A program made the position numbers and the translations under genes. Shown piece by piece: positions 8,977 through 17,254 of a stretch of 33,080 nucleotides of DNA. Positions within the stretch are counted from its first letter, which is position 1, and every line of letters begins with the position of its first letter. The notes beneath the pieces are model-generated. The model ran no database searches. It was not told where the DNA came from and saw only the letters and a list, made by a program, of their open reading frames with translations. Origin of the DNA: Gemmatimonadetes bacterium 13_1_20CM_4_69_16 (GTDB lineage Bacteria; Gemmatimonadota; Gemmatimonadetes; Gemmatimonadales; GWC2-71-9); contig MNIR01000045.1 of assembly GCA_001919865.1 (NCBI GenBank), positions 5,905 to 38,984 on the forward strand, in the 5' to 3' direction.

Positions 8977-11372
8977 TCCGCAAGCGCACCTTCATCATCC
9001 TCGTGGGTTCGGTCGTGCTCGCCCCGCGTGCCGCGCGCGCGCAGGGCGAGACTCCTGCGCCGCCTGCCGTTGCGCCCGACTCGATCGTGGTCCTCGGGCT
9101 CCGTCGCTTGGAGCGCCAGCAGGTGCTCCAGCAGAGCGGACTCGCCCCCGGCCGGCCCGTAGGCTACCGCGACGTCCAGCGGGCCGTCCAGACGCTGTAC
9201 GCCACGGGGCAGTACGACGACGTGCGGATCGAGCAGGCCGAGCGGGCAGGCCGCCAACTGTTGATCGTGCAGGTGCGCGAGCGCCCCATCCTCATCAAGT
9301 GGGCGCTGCGCGGCGTGAGCCGGCTGGGCGAGCACAGCGTGCGGGACAAGGTGCAGCTGGTGGAGGCGCGCCCGATCGACCCAGCGGCGGTGGCGCGCGC
9401 GCGCGGTCGGATCGACTCGCTGTACCGCGCCGAGGGCTATTATCTCGCCCAGGTCAAGGTCCTGCACGTGTACGAGGCCGACTCCTCACGCGTCCGCGTG
9501 ATCTTCGACGTGGACGAGGGACGGCGCGTGGCCATCGCCCGAGTCCGGCTCGAGGGCAACAACCACTTTTCCGACGCCGAGCTCGTCGGCCAGATGAAGA
9601 CCGGGCCCGAAGGCTTCTGGTGGTTCCGCTCGGGCGACTACGACGACGACAAGCTGCGCGCGGACCTGCAGGAGCGGCTCCCCAAATTCTACGGCGATCG
9701 CGGCTACGTGGACTTCCAGGTGCTGGGCGACACGCTGATCGTGGACGATACGACAGGGAAGGCCACGCTCGTCGTGCGCGTGAGCGAGGGTGAGCCGCAT
9801 CGGGTCGGCACGTTCGAGATCGTGGGCAATCGTCGGTTCTCGACCGAAGATCTCCAGACGCTGTTCCCCTTCTCGGCCGAGCGCCGCACCGGGTTGCTCG
9901 GCTTGGGCGGCACTCAGCACGGCCCGGCCTACTTCAACCAGCAGAAGTGGGACGACGCCACGCAGCAGCTGCGGACGCTGTACTACAATAACGGCTACAT
10001 CTACATGCAGCCGCACAGCGACGTCATCCGGCGCACCGGCGCGGACGGCAAGCCGGTGGTGGACCTGCGCTGGGTGATCACCGAGGGTCAGCCCGCGATC
10101 GTCAACAAGGTCGAGATCGCTGGCAACAACGTCACCCACGAGCGCGTGATCCGCGAAGCCATCGTCCTGCTCCCTGGCGACGTGTTTCGCCAGGATGCGC
10201 TGATCCGCTCCTATCAGAACATCTCCAACCTGGGCTTCTTTCAGCAGCCGGTGCCGTTCCCCGACACCCGACCGGCCAACGACCAGGGGGACGTGGACGT
10301 CATCTTCCGCGTGACCGAGAAGAACACGGGGAACATCAACTTCGGCGCTTCGGTGGGGCAGGGGACCGGCTTGGGCGGCTTCCTGGGACTGGACGAGCCC
10401 AACCTGTTCGGGCAGGGCAAGCGCGGCCGGTTTCAATGGCAGTTTGGGAAGAACATCAACGACTTCGACCTGTCGTTCACCGACCCCGCGTTTCGCGATT
10501 CGCGGGTTTCCATGACGGTCGGTGTGCACAACACGCGGCTGCGCTACACCATCGCGGACCTGGGCCAGCTACGCCGGCGCGGCGGCAATCTCCAATTCGG
10601 CTTCCCGCTGTTCAACGATCGCTACACCCGGTTGTTCGTGTCGTACGCGATCGACGACCAGACGTTCACCGGTGCCAGCACCGGCCTCGCCTCGCTCAGC
10701 TGCAACAACTGCATCCGCTCCACCATCGGCTTCTCGGTGATGCGCGATACGCGGATCGACTTGCCGTTCCCCACCGCGGGGACGATGCACTCGATCGGCA
10801 TCTCGCAGAGCGGCGGACCGCTGGGGGGGACGGGCAACTTCCAGCGGGTCGATCTCGAAGGGCGCTGGTATGCGCCGCTCGGGCAGTCCGGGGGCCGCAC
10901 CGGCGGCGGGGTCAAGTTCGTCATGGGCCTTTCGACCCGATCCGGGTTCGTGTTCGGCGCGTCGCCGTTCATCGACCAGCTCTTCACGATGGGCGGTACG
11001 CAGTACGGCATCCCGTTGCGTGGTTACGACGAGTTCTCCATCACGCCGCACGGGTTCGACCCGAGCGCCAGCAACGGCCAGGCCAGCGCCAGCGCGTTCG
11101 GCAAGACCTACCTCGCCATGACCGGTGAGGTGGGCGCCCGCCTGTCGCAGATGTTCTATGTGGCGGCGTTCTACGATGCCGGGAACGTGTGGGCGCGCGC
11201 CGGCCAGTTCAATCCCACCCGGCTGTTCCGCGGCGCCGGCATCGGCATCAGCATCATCTCGCCGCTCGGTCCGATCGGCATCGACTGGGCGTACGGCTTC
11301 GACCGCACCGACGGCCTCGGGCGGCCGAACCCCGGCTGGAAACTGCACTTCAAGCTCGGCAATTTCTTCTGA
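8973..11372 (+). CDS. bamA: Outer-membrane protein assembly factor BamA
   Basis: Central barrel of the BAM complex that folds beta-barrel proteins into the outer membrane. The 799 residues start with a signal peptide (about 1-24, ending ARAQ), followed by five POTRA repeats (about 30-100, 101-180, 181-275, 276-372, 373-450). Each has the typical VxIxGN or equivalent strand and YxxxGY segment. The Omp85 barrel (about 450-799) contains LRGYDEF, the counterpart of the conserved VRGF loop, and the chain ends in the aromatic KLGNFF. The start GTG overlaps the clpC stop by 4 bases, coupling barrel assembly to the protease operon. skp follows after 60 bases. Confidence 0.95.
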   Translation: MIRKRTFIILVGSVVLAPRAARAQGETPAPPAVAPDSIVVLGLRRLERQQVLQQSGLAPGRPVGYRDVQRAVQTLYATGQYDDVRIEQAERAGRQLLIVQVRERPILIKWALRGVSRLGEHSVRDKVQLVEARPIDPAAVARARGRIDSLYRAEGYYLAQVKVLHVYEADSSRVRVIFDVDEGRRVAIARVRLEGNNHFSDAELVGQMKTGPEGFWWFRSGDYDDDKLRADLQERLPKFYGDRGYVDFQVLGDTLIVDDTTGKATLVVRVSEGEPHRVGTFEIVGNRRFSTEDLQTLFPFSAERRTGLLGLGGTQHGPAYFNQQKWDDATQQLRTLYYNNGYIYMQPHSDVIRRTGADGKPVVDLRWVITEGQPAIVNKVEIAGNNVTHERVIREAIVLLPGDVFRQDALIRSYQNISNLGFFQQPVPFPDTRPANDQGDVDVIFRVTEKNTGNINFGASVGQGTGLGGFLGLDEPNLFGQGKRGRFQWQFGKNINDFDLSFTDPAFRDSRVSMTVGVHNTRLRYTIADLGQLRRRGGNLQFGFPLFNDRYTRLFVSYAIDDQTFTGASTGLASLSCNNCIRSTIGFSVMRDTRIDLPFPTAGTMHSIGISQSGGPLGGTGNFQRVDLEGRWYAPLGQSGGRTGGGVKFVMGLSTRSGFVFGASPFIDQLFTMGGTQYGIPLRGYDEFSITPHGFDPSASNGQASASAFGKTYLAMTGEVGARLSQMFYVAAFYDAGNVWARAGQFNPTRLFRGAGIGISIISPLGPIGIDWAYGFDRTDGLGRPNPGWKLHFKLGNFF

Positions 11373-11432
11373 TCCCGGCCCGGTGGGGGGGGCAGCGCAG
11401 GATCAACCGCAATACTCTCAGGGAGACGTGTT

Positions 11433-11975
11433 ATGAGGCGTGCAGTGACGATGTGGGCGTGGCTCGGCGTTCTCGCCACGGTGCCGGCGGCGCGGGAGGC
11501 GCACGCGCAAGGATCGCAGCCCTCGCTCAAGATCGGGTTCATCAGCTCGCGACAGATCCTGCAGCAGACGCCGGGATACGCAGCGGCCGAGTCGACGTTC
11601 AGCAAGGAGGTGCAGGGATTCCGCGACGAGGTCCAGAAGCTGCAGCAGCAGCTTGATTCTGCGGGGCGGGTCTTCGACCAGCAGTCGATCGCTCTGTCAC
11701 CCGCGGCCAAGCAGCAGAAGCAGCGCGACCTGCAGCAGTTGCAGCAGAAGTTCGAGCAGCGCTCCAACGATCTCCAGACCCGCGCCCAGCAACGCGAGCA
11801 GGAGCTGCTCCAACCGATTCAGGCTCGAGTCAACGCCGTGATTCAGGGCCTCCGCGCCGAGGGCAACTACGCGTTGATCTTCGACGCCGATGCCCCCGGG
11901 TCGAACATCGTCGCCGCCGACCCCGCGCTCGACGTCACGAGCAAGGTGCTCGCGCGCCTGAAGCAAGCGCAGTAA
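11433..11975 (+). CDS. skp: Periplasmic chaperone Skp / OmpH family
   Basis: Holds unfolded outer-membrane proteins in the periplasm and hands them to BAM. The 180 residues begin with a signal peptide (cleavage after about residue 25, AHA-Q). Then comes the family opening KIGFISSRQILQQTPGY and a long Q/E/R-rich coiled coil (about 60-140) forming the Skp tentacles. The closing block YALIFDAD and LDVTSKVLARL is also typical. AGGGAG lies about 8 bases before the ATG. Position between bamA and lpxD is the classical order. The 60-base gap before it contains a G8 run (11385-11392) and no gene. Confidence 0.92.
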   Translation: MRRAVTMWAWLGVLATVPAAREAHAQGSQPSLKIGFISSRQILQQTPGYAAAESTFSKEVQGFRDEVQKLQQQLDSAGRVFDQQSIALSPAAKQQKQRDLQQLQQKFEQRSNDLQTRAQQREQELLQPIQARVNAVIQGLRAEGNYALIFDADAPGSNIVAADPALDVTSKVLARLKQAQ

Positions 11976-11988
11976 CGGACCGCGCCCC

Positions 11989-13107
11989 GTGAACACCGGG
12001 GAGGGGAGCGGGGAAGGGCGGGTCGGGAGTAGCGGGGAAGGGAGGGGAGCGGGTCCGGGGATCCCGCGACGGCTCTCGGCGGCCGAGATCGCGGCGCTCA
12101 CGCAGGGACAGCTGGTCGGTCCGGCGGACGTCACGGTCGCCGGCGTGGCTCCCATCGATCGCGCGGGGCCGGACGATCTGTCGTTTCTTGCCAGCAAGCG
12201 CTATCTCCCGTATTTTCAACAGTCTAGGGCCGCGGTCGTGCTCTGCAAACCGGATCTTGCACAGGAATCCGGGGGGCCGCCGTGCCGCGTCATCGTGCGG
12301 GACCCGCACGTCGCCTTGCTGTCGGTCATACCGGTGCTCTACCCCGAGCCGACTTGGGCCGCGGGCATCCACACGACGGCTGTGATCGGGCGTGGCGCCG
12401 TGTGGGACGAGCCCGTAGCGATCGGACCGTACGTGGTGCTGGGGGACGGCGTGCGGCTGGGCCGGAACGTCCGGGTGGGCGCGGCGTGCGTGCTGGGGAG
12501 CGGGGTGCAGGTGGGGGATGACGTCCAGCTGTATCCGCACGTCGTCTGCTACAGCGGCACGATCATCGGCAACCGGGTGATCCTGCACGCGGGCGCCCGG
12601 CTCGGCGCGGACGGCTTCGGCTACATCCCCGGTGGCCCGGGCAAAGGCGAGCTCCCCCGCAAGGTCCCGCAGATCGGGCGCTGCATCATCGGCGACGACG
12701 TGGAGATCGGCGCCAACACCACGATCGACCGCGGCAGCGTCGACGACACGGTGATCGGCGTGGGCACGAAGATCGACAACCTGGTCCAGATCGGGCACAA
12801 CTGCCGGATCGGGGCGCGCTGCCTGATCGCGGGGCAGGCCGGGATCGCCGGGAGCACGCACGTCGAGGACGATGTGTTCCTGGCGGGACAGGCTGGTCTC
12901 GCCGATCACGTCACGATCGGGCGCGGCGCGCGCGTGACGGTCCAAGGGGGGGTGATCGGCGACATCGCGCCGGGAGCGACGGTGTCGGGGTACCCCGCGC
13001 GCAGCCACCGCGAGTTCCTGCGGGCGCAGGGGGCGCTGTACCGGCTGGCGCAGATCGTGGACGACCTCGAGGCGCTCGTGCGGCGGAAGGAGGAGCCCCA
13101 TCAGTAG
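11989..13107 (+). CDS. lpxD: UDP-3-O-(3-hydroxyacyl)glucosamine N-acyltransferase LpxD
   Basis: Third enzyme of lipid A synthesis, adding the N-linked hydroxyacyl chain. The core has an N-terminal uridine-binding domain (RRLSAAEIAALTQGQ, then GPDDLSFLASKRYL) and a left-handed beta helix of hexapeptide repeats. The GADGFGYIP loop and IGHN, with probable catalytic H270, are characteristic. A helical C-terminus ends the chain. The only ordinary in-frame start is GTG 11989, which has no clear ribosome-binding site and adds a 24-residue Gly/Glu/Ser leader encoded by a G-run island. An ATC at 12061, directly after the island, would give the usual LpxD N-terminus. Family assignment is firm; the start is not. 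Confidence 0.92.
   Translation: MNTGEGSGEGRVGSSGEGRGAGPGIPRRLSAAEIAALTQGQLVGPADVTVAGVAPIDRAGPDDLSFLASKRYLPYFQQSRAAVVLCKPDLAQESGGPPCRVIVRDPHVALLSVIPVLYPEPTWAAGIHTTAVIGRGAVWDEPVAIGPYVVLGDGVRLGRNVRVGAACVLGSGVQVGDDVQLYPHVVCYSGTIIGNRVILHAGARLGADGFGYIPGGPGKGELPRKVPQIGRCIIGDDVEIGANTTIDRGSVDDTVIGVGTKIDNLVQIGHNCRIGARCLIAGQAGIAGSTHVEDDVFLAGQAGLADHVTIGRGARVTVQGGVIGDIAPGATVSGYPARSHREFLRAQGALYRLAQIVDDLEALVRRKEEPHQ
11997..12060 (+). repeat. G-run-rich purine island at the lpxD 5' end
   Basis: This 64-base stretch has at least ten runs of three or more G separated by 1-6 bases. It includes two copies of AGCGGGGAAGGG, at 12007-12018 and 12031-12042, with a 24-base period. It either encodes a Gly/Glu/Ser-rich leader of LpxD or lies in its leader RNA. 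The run pattern satisfies the usual intramolecular G-quadruplex rule. Related islands occur at 17875-17901 and 21241-21266. Confidence 0.75.
13087..13102 (+). promoter_or_regulatory. Shine-Dalgarno and probable ATC start of lpxC
   Basis: AAGGAGG (13087-13093) lies six bases before ATC at 13100. The frame opened there encodes the conserved LpxC N-terminus, and no ATG, GTG or TTG in that frame lies close upstream or before the conserved GLHTG. The site is inside the end of lpxD, whose stop TAG is at 13105-13107. Confidence 0.65.
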
Positions 13108-14380
13108 ACGCTCCATCCGACGACGGGCGTCGGTCGCGGGACAGGGGCTGCATACTGGCGCCGAAACCGAGGCGACTTTCCTGCCCGCGCCGGCGGGTCA
13201 GGGAATCATGTTTCGCCGCACCGACCTTCCCGACCGGCCCGAGGTTCCCGCGCGCCTCACGGAGGTCGAGGCGGTGGAGCGCCGCACGGCGATCGGCAAG
13301 GGCCGCAGTACCATTCACACCGTTGAGCATCTCCTGGCCGCGGTCGCGGCGCAGGAGATCGACGATCTCACGGTCGAGCTGACGGGCCCGGAGCCCCCGA
13401 TCATCGACGGGAGCTTCCAGCCGTACTTCGAAGCGCTCACCAAGGCGGAGCCGGTCGACGTCGAGGGGGAGCCGGTTGTCCTCACCGTGCAGGCGCCGTT
13501 CACGGTGACCGAGGGCGATTCGAGCTACATCGTCGCGCCCGCGAAGGAATATCGCCTTACAGTGACCATCGAGTGGCCGCACCCGCTGATCGGGCGGCAG
13601 TCGGGGAGCTACACCCTCACGCCGCAGACCTTCGCTCGGGAGCTGGCCCCCGCCCGGACGTTCGGCTTCGCGAGCGAGGTCGAGGCGCTCCAGGCGAAGG
13701 GGCTCATCAAGGGCGCCTCGGCGACGAGCGCGATCGTGCTGGACGATCGCGCCCTGGTGAACGGGGGCAAGCTGCGGTGGCCGGACGAGTTCGTGCGCCA
13801 CAAAGCGGCGGATATCGTCGGCGATCTCGCGTTGACGGGCGCACGCATCCGCGCCCACGTCGTGGCCACGCGGCCCAGCCACGGTGGCAACGTCGCGCTC
13901 GCCCGCGCGCTCTCCCGGGCCGCACAGCGTATGGGGGCTCCGAAGATGGACATCGGGCGCATCATGGACGTGCTGCCGCATCGCTACCCCTTTCTCTTGG
14001 TCGATCGGATCGTCGAGGTCGAGGGGCAGCAGCGGATCGTCGGCATCAAGAACGTCACGATCAACGAGCCGTTCTTCCAGGGGCACTTCCCCGGCCATCC
14101 CATCATGCCCGGAGTGCTGATCATCGAGGCTATGGCGCAGGTCGGGGGGATGCTGCTGATGAGCCACTTCGAGGGCCAGGACGTGTCAGACAAAGTCGTC
14201 TACTTCATGTCGCTCGATAACGTGAAGTTCCGGCGGCCGGTGGTGCCGGGGGACCAGATCCGCTTCGAGCTCGAAATGATTCAGTTCCGCGGCAAGACGT
14301 GCAAGATGAAAGGCGTCGGCTACGTGGACGGGCAAGTCGTGGCGGAGGCCGAGATGATGGCGATGGTGACCGAGAAGTGA
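13100..14380 (+). CDS. lpxC-fabZ: Bifunctional LpxC deacetylase / FabZ dehydratase fusion
   Basis: The N-terminal half (1 to about 275) is UDP-3-O-acyl-GlcNAc deacetylase, the committed lipid A step. The zinc ligands are H77 (TVEH), H234 and D238 (FVRHKAAD), with catalytic H261. The C-terminal half (about 283-426) is 3-hydroxyacyl-ACP dehydratase FabZ with [11 protein letters not shown], probable catalytic H329 and E343. Such fusions are known in Bacteroidetes and related lineages; they couple hydroxyacyl-ACP use in lipid A and in fatty acid synthesis. The conserved GLHTG (H18) and [15 protein letters not shown] precede the first ATG (13208), so that ATG is too late. A strong AAGGAGG points to ATC 13100, which places H18 within one residue of E. 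coli H19. The gene overlaps lpxD by 8 bases and lpxA by 4. Confidence 0.93.
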   Translation: MSRRSIRRRASVAGQGLHTGAETEATFLPAPAGQGIMFRRTDLPDRPEVPARLTEVEAVERRTAIGKGRSTIHTVEHLLAAVAAQEIDDLTVELTGPEPPIIDGSFQPYFEALTKAEPVDVEGEPVVLTVQAPFTVTEGDSSYIVAPAKEYRLTVTIEWPHPLIGRQSGSYTLTPQTFARELAPARTFGFASEVEALQAKGLIKGASATSAIVLDDRALVNGGKLRWPDEFVRHKAADIVGDLALTGARIRAHVVATRPSHGGNVALARALSRAAQRMGAPKMDIGRIMDVLPHRYPFLLVDRIVEVEGQQRIVGIKNVTINEPFFQGHFPGHPIMPGVLIIEAMAQVGGMLLMSHFEGQDVSDKVVYFMSLDNVKFRRPVVPGDQIRFELEMIQFRGKTCKMKGVGYVDGQVVAEAEMMAMVTEK

Positions 14381-15144
14381 TCCACCGGACCGCGCTGGTC
14401 GATCCTACAGCACAGCTGGCGCACGACGCGACCGTGGGCCCGTACGCGATCATCGGCCCGCACGTGACGGTCGGCGAGCGCTGTCACGTCGCCGCGCACG
14501 CGGTGCTGGAGCGCAACGTGCGGCTCGGGTGGGGCGTGAAGGTCGGGTATGGCACCATTATCGGCAACGACCCGCAGGACCTGAAGTACAAGGGCGAGGA
14601 CACGTGGGTCGAGGTCGGCAGCGCGACCGTGATCCGCGAGTACTGCACCATCAACCGAGGCACGCCGGCCACCGGCAAGACCGCGGTGGGGGAGCGTTGC
14701 TTCCTGATGTCCTACGTGCACGTCGCCCACGACTGCGTTGTGGGGAACGACGTGATCATCGCCAATGCGGTCCAGATGGCCGGTCACGTGACCGTCGAGG
14801 ATCGGGCGATCATCAGCGGGCTGGTGCCGATCCACCAGTTCGTGCGGATCGGCACGTTCGCGTTCGTGGGCGGCGGTTCGCGCGTCAACCAGGACGTGCC
14901 TCCCTACACCAAGGCCGTCGGCAACCCGGTGCACCTCTACGGGCTCAACTCGGTGGGCCTGCAGCGTGCGGGCTTCTCGGCGGAGGTGAAGCTCGCGCTC
15001 AAGCGCGCCTACCGTCTCCTCTTCAATTCCGACATGACCGTGAGCCAAGGGATCGCCAAGGCGCGCGCGGAGCTGCCCCAGACGCCGGAGGTGGAGAACT
15101 TCCTCAAGTTCATCGAAGGGTCCCAGCGGGGCGTCCTGGTGTGA
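14377..15144 (+). CDS. lpxA: Acyl-ACP--UDP-N-acetylglucosamine O-acyltransferase LpxA
   Basis: First enzyme of lipid A synthesis. The 255 residues are almost all hexapeptide repeats forming a left-handed beta helix, starting with the standard [14 protein letters not shown]. Probable catalytic H118 is in HVAHDC; the QMAGHVTVED and PIHQFVRIG segments and the helical C-terminal domain follow family pattern (E. coli 262 residues). The start is the GTG at 14377, overlapping the fabZ stop by 4 bases; an upstream in-frame ATG at 14299 would add a shadow-coded arginine-rich leader. The neighbouring GnnA-like gene raises the possibility that its sugar substrate is the 3-amino variant of UDP-GlcNAc. 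Confidence 0.95.
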   Translation: MIHRTALVDPTAQLAHDATVGPYAIIGPHVTVGERCHVAAHAVLERNVRLGWGVKVGYGTIIGNDPQDLKYKGEDTWVEVGSATVIREYCTINRGTPATGKTAVGERCFLMSYVHVAHDCVVGNDVIIANAVQMAGHVTVEDRAIISGLVPIHQFVRIGTFAFVGGGSRVNQDVPPYTKAVGNPVHLYGLNSVGLQRAGFSAEVKLALKRAYRLLFNSDMTVSQGIAKARAELPQTPEVENFLKFIEGSQRGVLV

Positions 15145-15161
15145 GCGGGAGGGGCGGACCG

Positions 15162-16124
15162 ATGCGAGTCGGTGTGATCGGCACCGGGGCCCTCGGCTTC
15201 CACCACGCGCGCTTGCTCCGGCGGATGCCGGGGCTCGAGTTTGCAGGCATCTACGACAAGAATCCCGCACGCGCGGCCGAGGTGGCGCAGCAGCTCGAGA
15301 CCATCGGGCACCCGTCGCTCGAGGCTCTGCTGGAGCGCGTGGACGCCGTGACCGTAGCGGTGCCGACTCCCGTGCACGCGACCGTGGGTCTGGCGGTGCT
15401 GGAGCGCGGAATTGCGCTGCTCATGGAGAAGCCGCTGGCGGATACGCTGCAGGGTGCGGAACAGCTGGTACGGCGTGCGGCGGAGCAGGGTGTGGTCCTT
15501 CAGGTCGGGCACGTCGAGCGGTTCAATCGCGCGGTGCGAGCCGCCGCGCCTTATCTGGACGAGCCGCGCTTCCTGCAAATCGACCGGCTCGCGCCGTTTC
15601 AACCGCGCGGCACGGACGTGGCCGTGATCCTCGACCTGATGATCCACGACCTCGACTTGATCCTCGAGCTGGTGCGTTCCGACGTGGCGGACGTCCGGGC
15701 GACCGGCGTGCCGCTGCTCACGACCCACGTCGACATCGCCAACGCCCGCATCGAGTTCGCGAACGGGGCCATCGCCAATGTGACCGCCAGCCGCGTGTCG
15801 CGCGAGCGTACCCGGAAGCTGCGGGTGTTTCAGTCCACCGGCTACTTTTCGCTCGACTTGGCGCAGGGAACCGGCGAGTTCTACCGCCTGAAGCCCGGCT
15901 GGCAGAGCCTCGCCGCCACGCGACTCGAGCAGATCGTCGAGCACGTGCGCCTCGAGGCTCCCGAGGCGGAGCCGCTCGGGCTCGAGCTCGAGAGCTTCCT
16001 CCGGGCCGTGCGCGGCGAAGAAGAGGTCGTCGTGTCGGGCGCGGCCGGCGCCCAGGCCCTCGCGCTGGCCTTCCGAGTCTGCGACGCCGTCCAAGCCTCG
16101 CCCCTCGCCACCGCGCGGCCGTGA
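15162..16124 (+). CDS. Gfo/Idh/MocA-family NAD-dependent oxidoreductase, GnnA-like
   Basis: The 320 residues have an N-terminal Rossmann fold (RVGVIGTGALGFHH), the EKPLADT motif in the substrate-binding region, HVERFNRAV, and HDLDLILELV at the active-site helix, followed by the C-terminal Gfo/Idh domain. In Acidithiobacillus ferrooxidans and others, an oxidoreductase of this family, GnnA, sits between lpxA and lpxB. With aminotransferase GnnB it makes UDP-GlcNAc3N, so that lipid A carries amide-linked chains. Position and length fit GnnA, but no GnnB aminotransferase is in the window. GGGAGGGG lies upstream of the ATG; an upstream extension of the frame is lpxA shadow. The exact substrate is inference. 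Confidence 0.85.
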   Translation: MRVGVIGTGALGFHHARLLRRMPGLEFAGIYDKNPARAAEVAQQLETIGHPSLEALLERVDAVTVAVPTPVHATVGLAVLERGIALLMEKPLADTLQGAEQLVRRAAEQGVVLQVGHVERFNRAVRAAAPYLDEPRFLQIDRLAPFQPRGTDVAVILDLMIHDLDLILELVRSDVADVRATGVPLLTTHVDIANARIEFANGAIANVTASRVSRERTRKLRVFQSTGYFSLDLAQGTGEFYRLKPGWQSLAATRLEQIVEHVRLEAPEAEPLGLELESFLRAVRGEEEVVVSGAAGAQALALAFRVCDAVQASPLATARP

Positions 16125-17254
16125 GCCCCCCGGGGGGCCCGCGTATCTATGTCTCGGCGGGCGAGCCGTCGGGGGACGCGCACGCCGCGGCGGTCGTAAC
16201 GGCGCTCCGGCAGCGCGTCCCCGGCGCCACGTTCGAGGCGTTCGGCGGGCCGGCACTCGAGGCCGCAGGCGCCACCGTGCTCGACCGGATGGAGCGCATG
16301 TCGGTCGTGGGATTCGTCGAGGCCCTCTGGAAGCTGCCGCCGCACTTCCGGCTGCTGGGACGCGTTCGTGCCGCGTTCCGCGCCAAACGCTACGACCTCG
16401 TCGTCCTTGTCGACTATCCCGGGTACCACCTCCGCGCCGCAGCGGCGGCCGCTGCCGCCGGCATTCCGGTGCTGTACTACATCGCCCCCCAGATGTGGGC
16501 GTGGGGCCCCGGTCGGGTGCGCAAGCTCGCGGCCGTTAAGCGCCTGGCGGTCATTCTGCCGTTCGAGGAGCAGTTCTTTCGGGAGCGCGGCGTCGCGGCC
16601 ACGTTCGTGGGCCACCCCCTGCGCGACCGGCCACCGCTGCCGCCCAGGGCGGAGACGCGCACCGCGCTGGGACTGGATCCGAGCCGCCCGGTGCTCGGGC
16701 TGTTTCCCGGGAGCCGCCGACAGGAAGTGGTGCGGCTGTGGCCGGTCTTCCGGGACGCGGCCGAGAGGGTTCTGGCCGAGCGGCCGGACGCTCAGGTCGT
16801 GGTCGCCGCTCCGCCGGGGGGGGGAGGCGCGGGAGGCCGCTATGACGGGCCCGGCGCGATCCGCATCCACACGGGCGACGCGTTCGCGGTCTTCGCCGCC
16901 GCGGACGCGGCGCTCTGCAAGTCGGGAACAACCACCCTCGAGGCCGCGCTCGCCGACCTGCCGATGGTCATCGCATACCGGCTGAACCCGGTGTCGTTCG
17001 CAATCGCGATCCGCTTGCTCCGCGTGCCCCACGTGGGGCTGGTCAACCTGATCGCCGGACGCGAGGTTGCGCCCGAATTCCTGCAAGCGGCGGCGACGCC
17101 CCAGTCTCTCGCCGCCGCCGTCCTCCCGCTGCTCGAGCGGGAGAGCGGGGCGGCGCGGCGCCAGCGCGAGGGGCTCGCCCTGGTGCGCGACCGGCTCGGG
17201 CCCCCGGGTGCGGCGGACCGGGTGGCCCGCCTCGCCGTGGAGCTCCTGGGGTGA
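16121..17254 (+). CDS. lpxB: Lipid A disaccharide synthase LpxB
   Basis: Glycosyltransferase that condenses UDP-2,3-diacylglucosamine with lipid X to give the lipid A disaccharide, at the inner face of the inner membrane. The 377 residues show all family blocks: SAGEPSGD at the start, YYIAPQMWAWGPGR, LFPGSRRQEV, LCKSGTTTLEAAL and NLIAGREVAPEFLQ. E. coli LpxB has 382 residues. The GTG start overlaps the preceding oxidoreductase by 4 bases, and the stop overlaps the next GTG. A run of nine G (16816-16824) encodes a small glycine insertion (PPGGGGAGG) in a variable loop. Confidence 0.95.
   Translation: MSPPGGPRIYVSAGEPSGDAHAAAVVTALRQRVPGATFEAFGGPALEAAGATVLDRMERMSVVGFVEALWKLPPHFRLLGRVRAAFRAKRYDLVVLVDYPGYHLRAAAAAAAAGIPVLYYIAPQMWAWGPGRVRKLAAVKRLAVILPFEEQFFRERGVAATFVGHPLRDRPPLPPRAETRTALGLDPSRPVLGLFPGSRRQEVVRLWPVFRDAAERVLAERPDAQVVVAAPPGGGGAGGRYDGPGAIRIHTGDAFAVFAAADAALCKSGTTTLEAALADLPMVIAYRLNPVSFAIAIRLLRVPHVGLVNLIAGREVAPEFLQAAATPQSLAAAVLPLLERESGAARRQREGLALVRDRLGPPGAADRVARLAVELLG

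Noticed and set aside
14529-15161. Long upstream extension of the GnnA-like oxidoreductase frame
   Set aside because: The extension is antisyntactic shadow of lpxA; the Rossmann motif begins at the ATG at 15162, which has a good ribosome-binding site.
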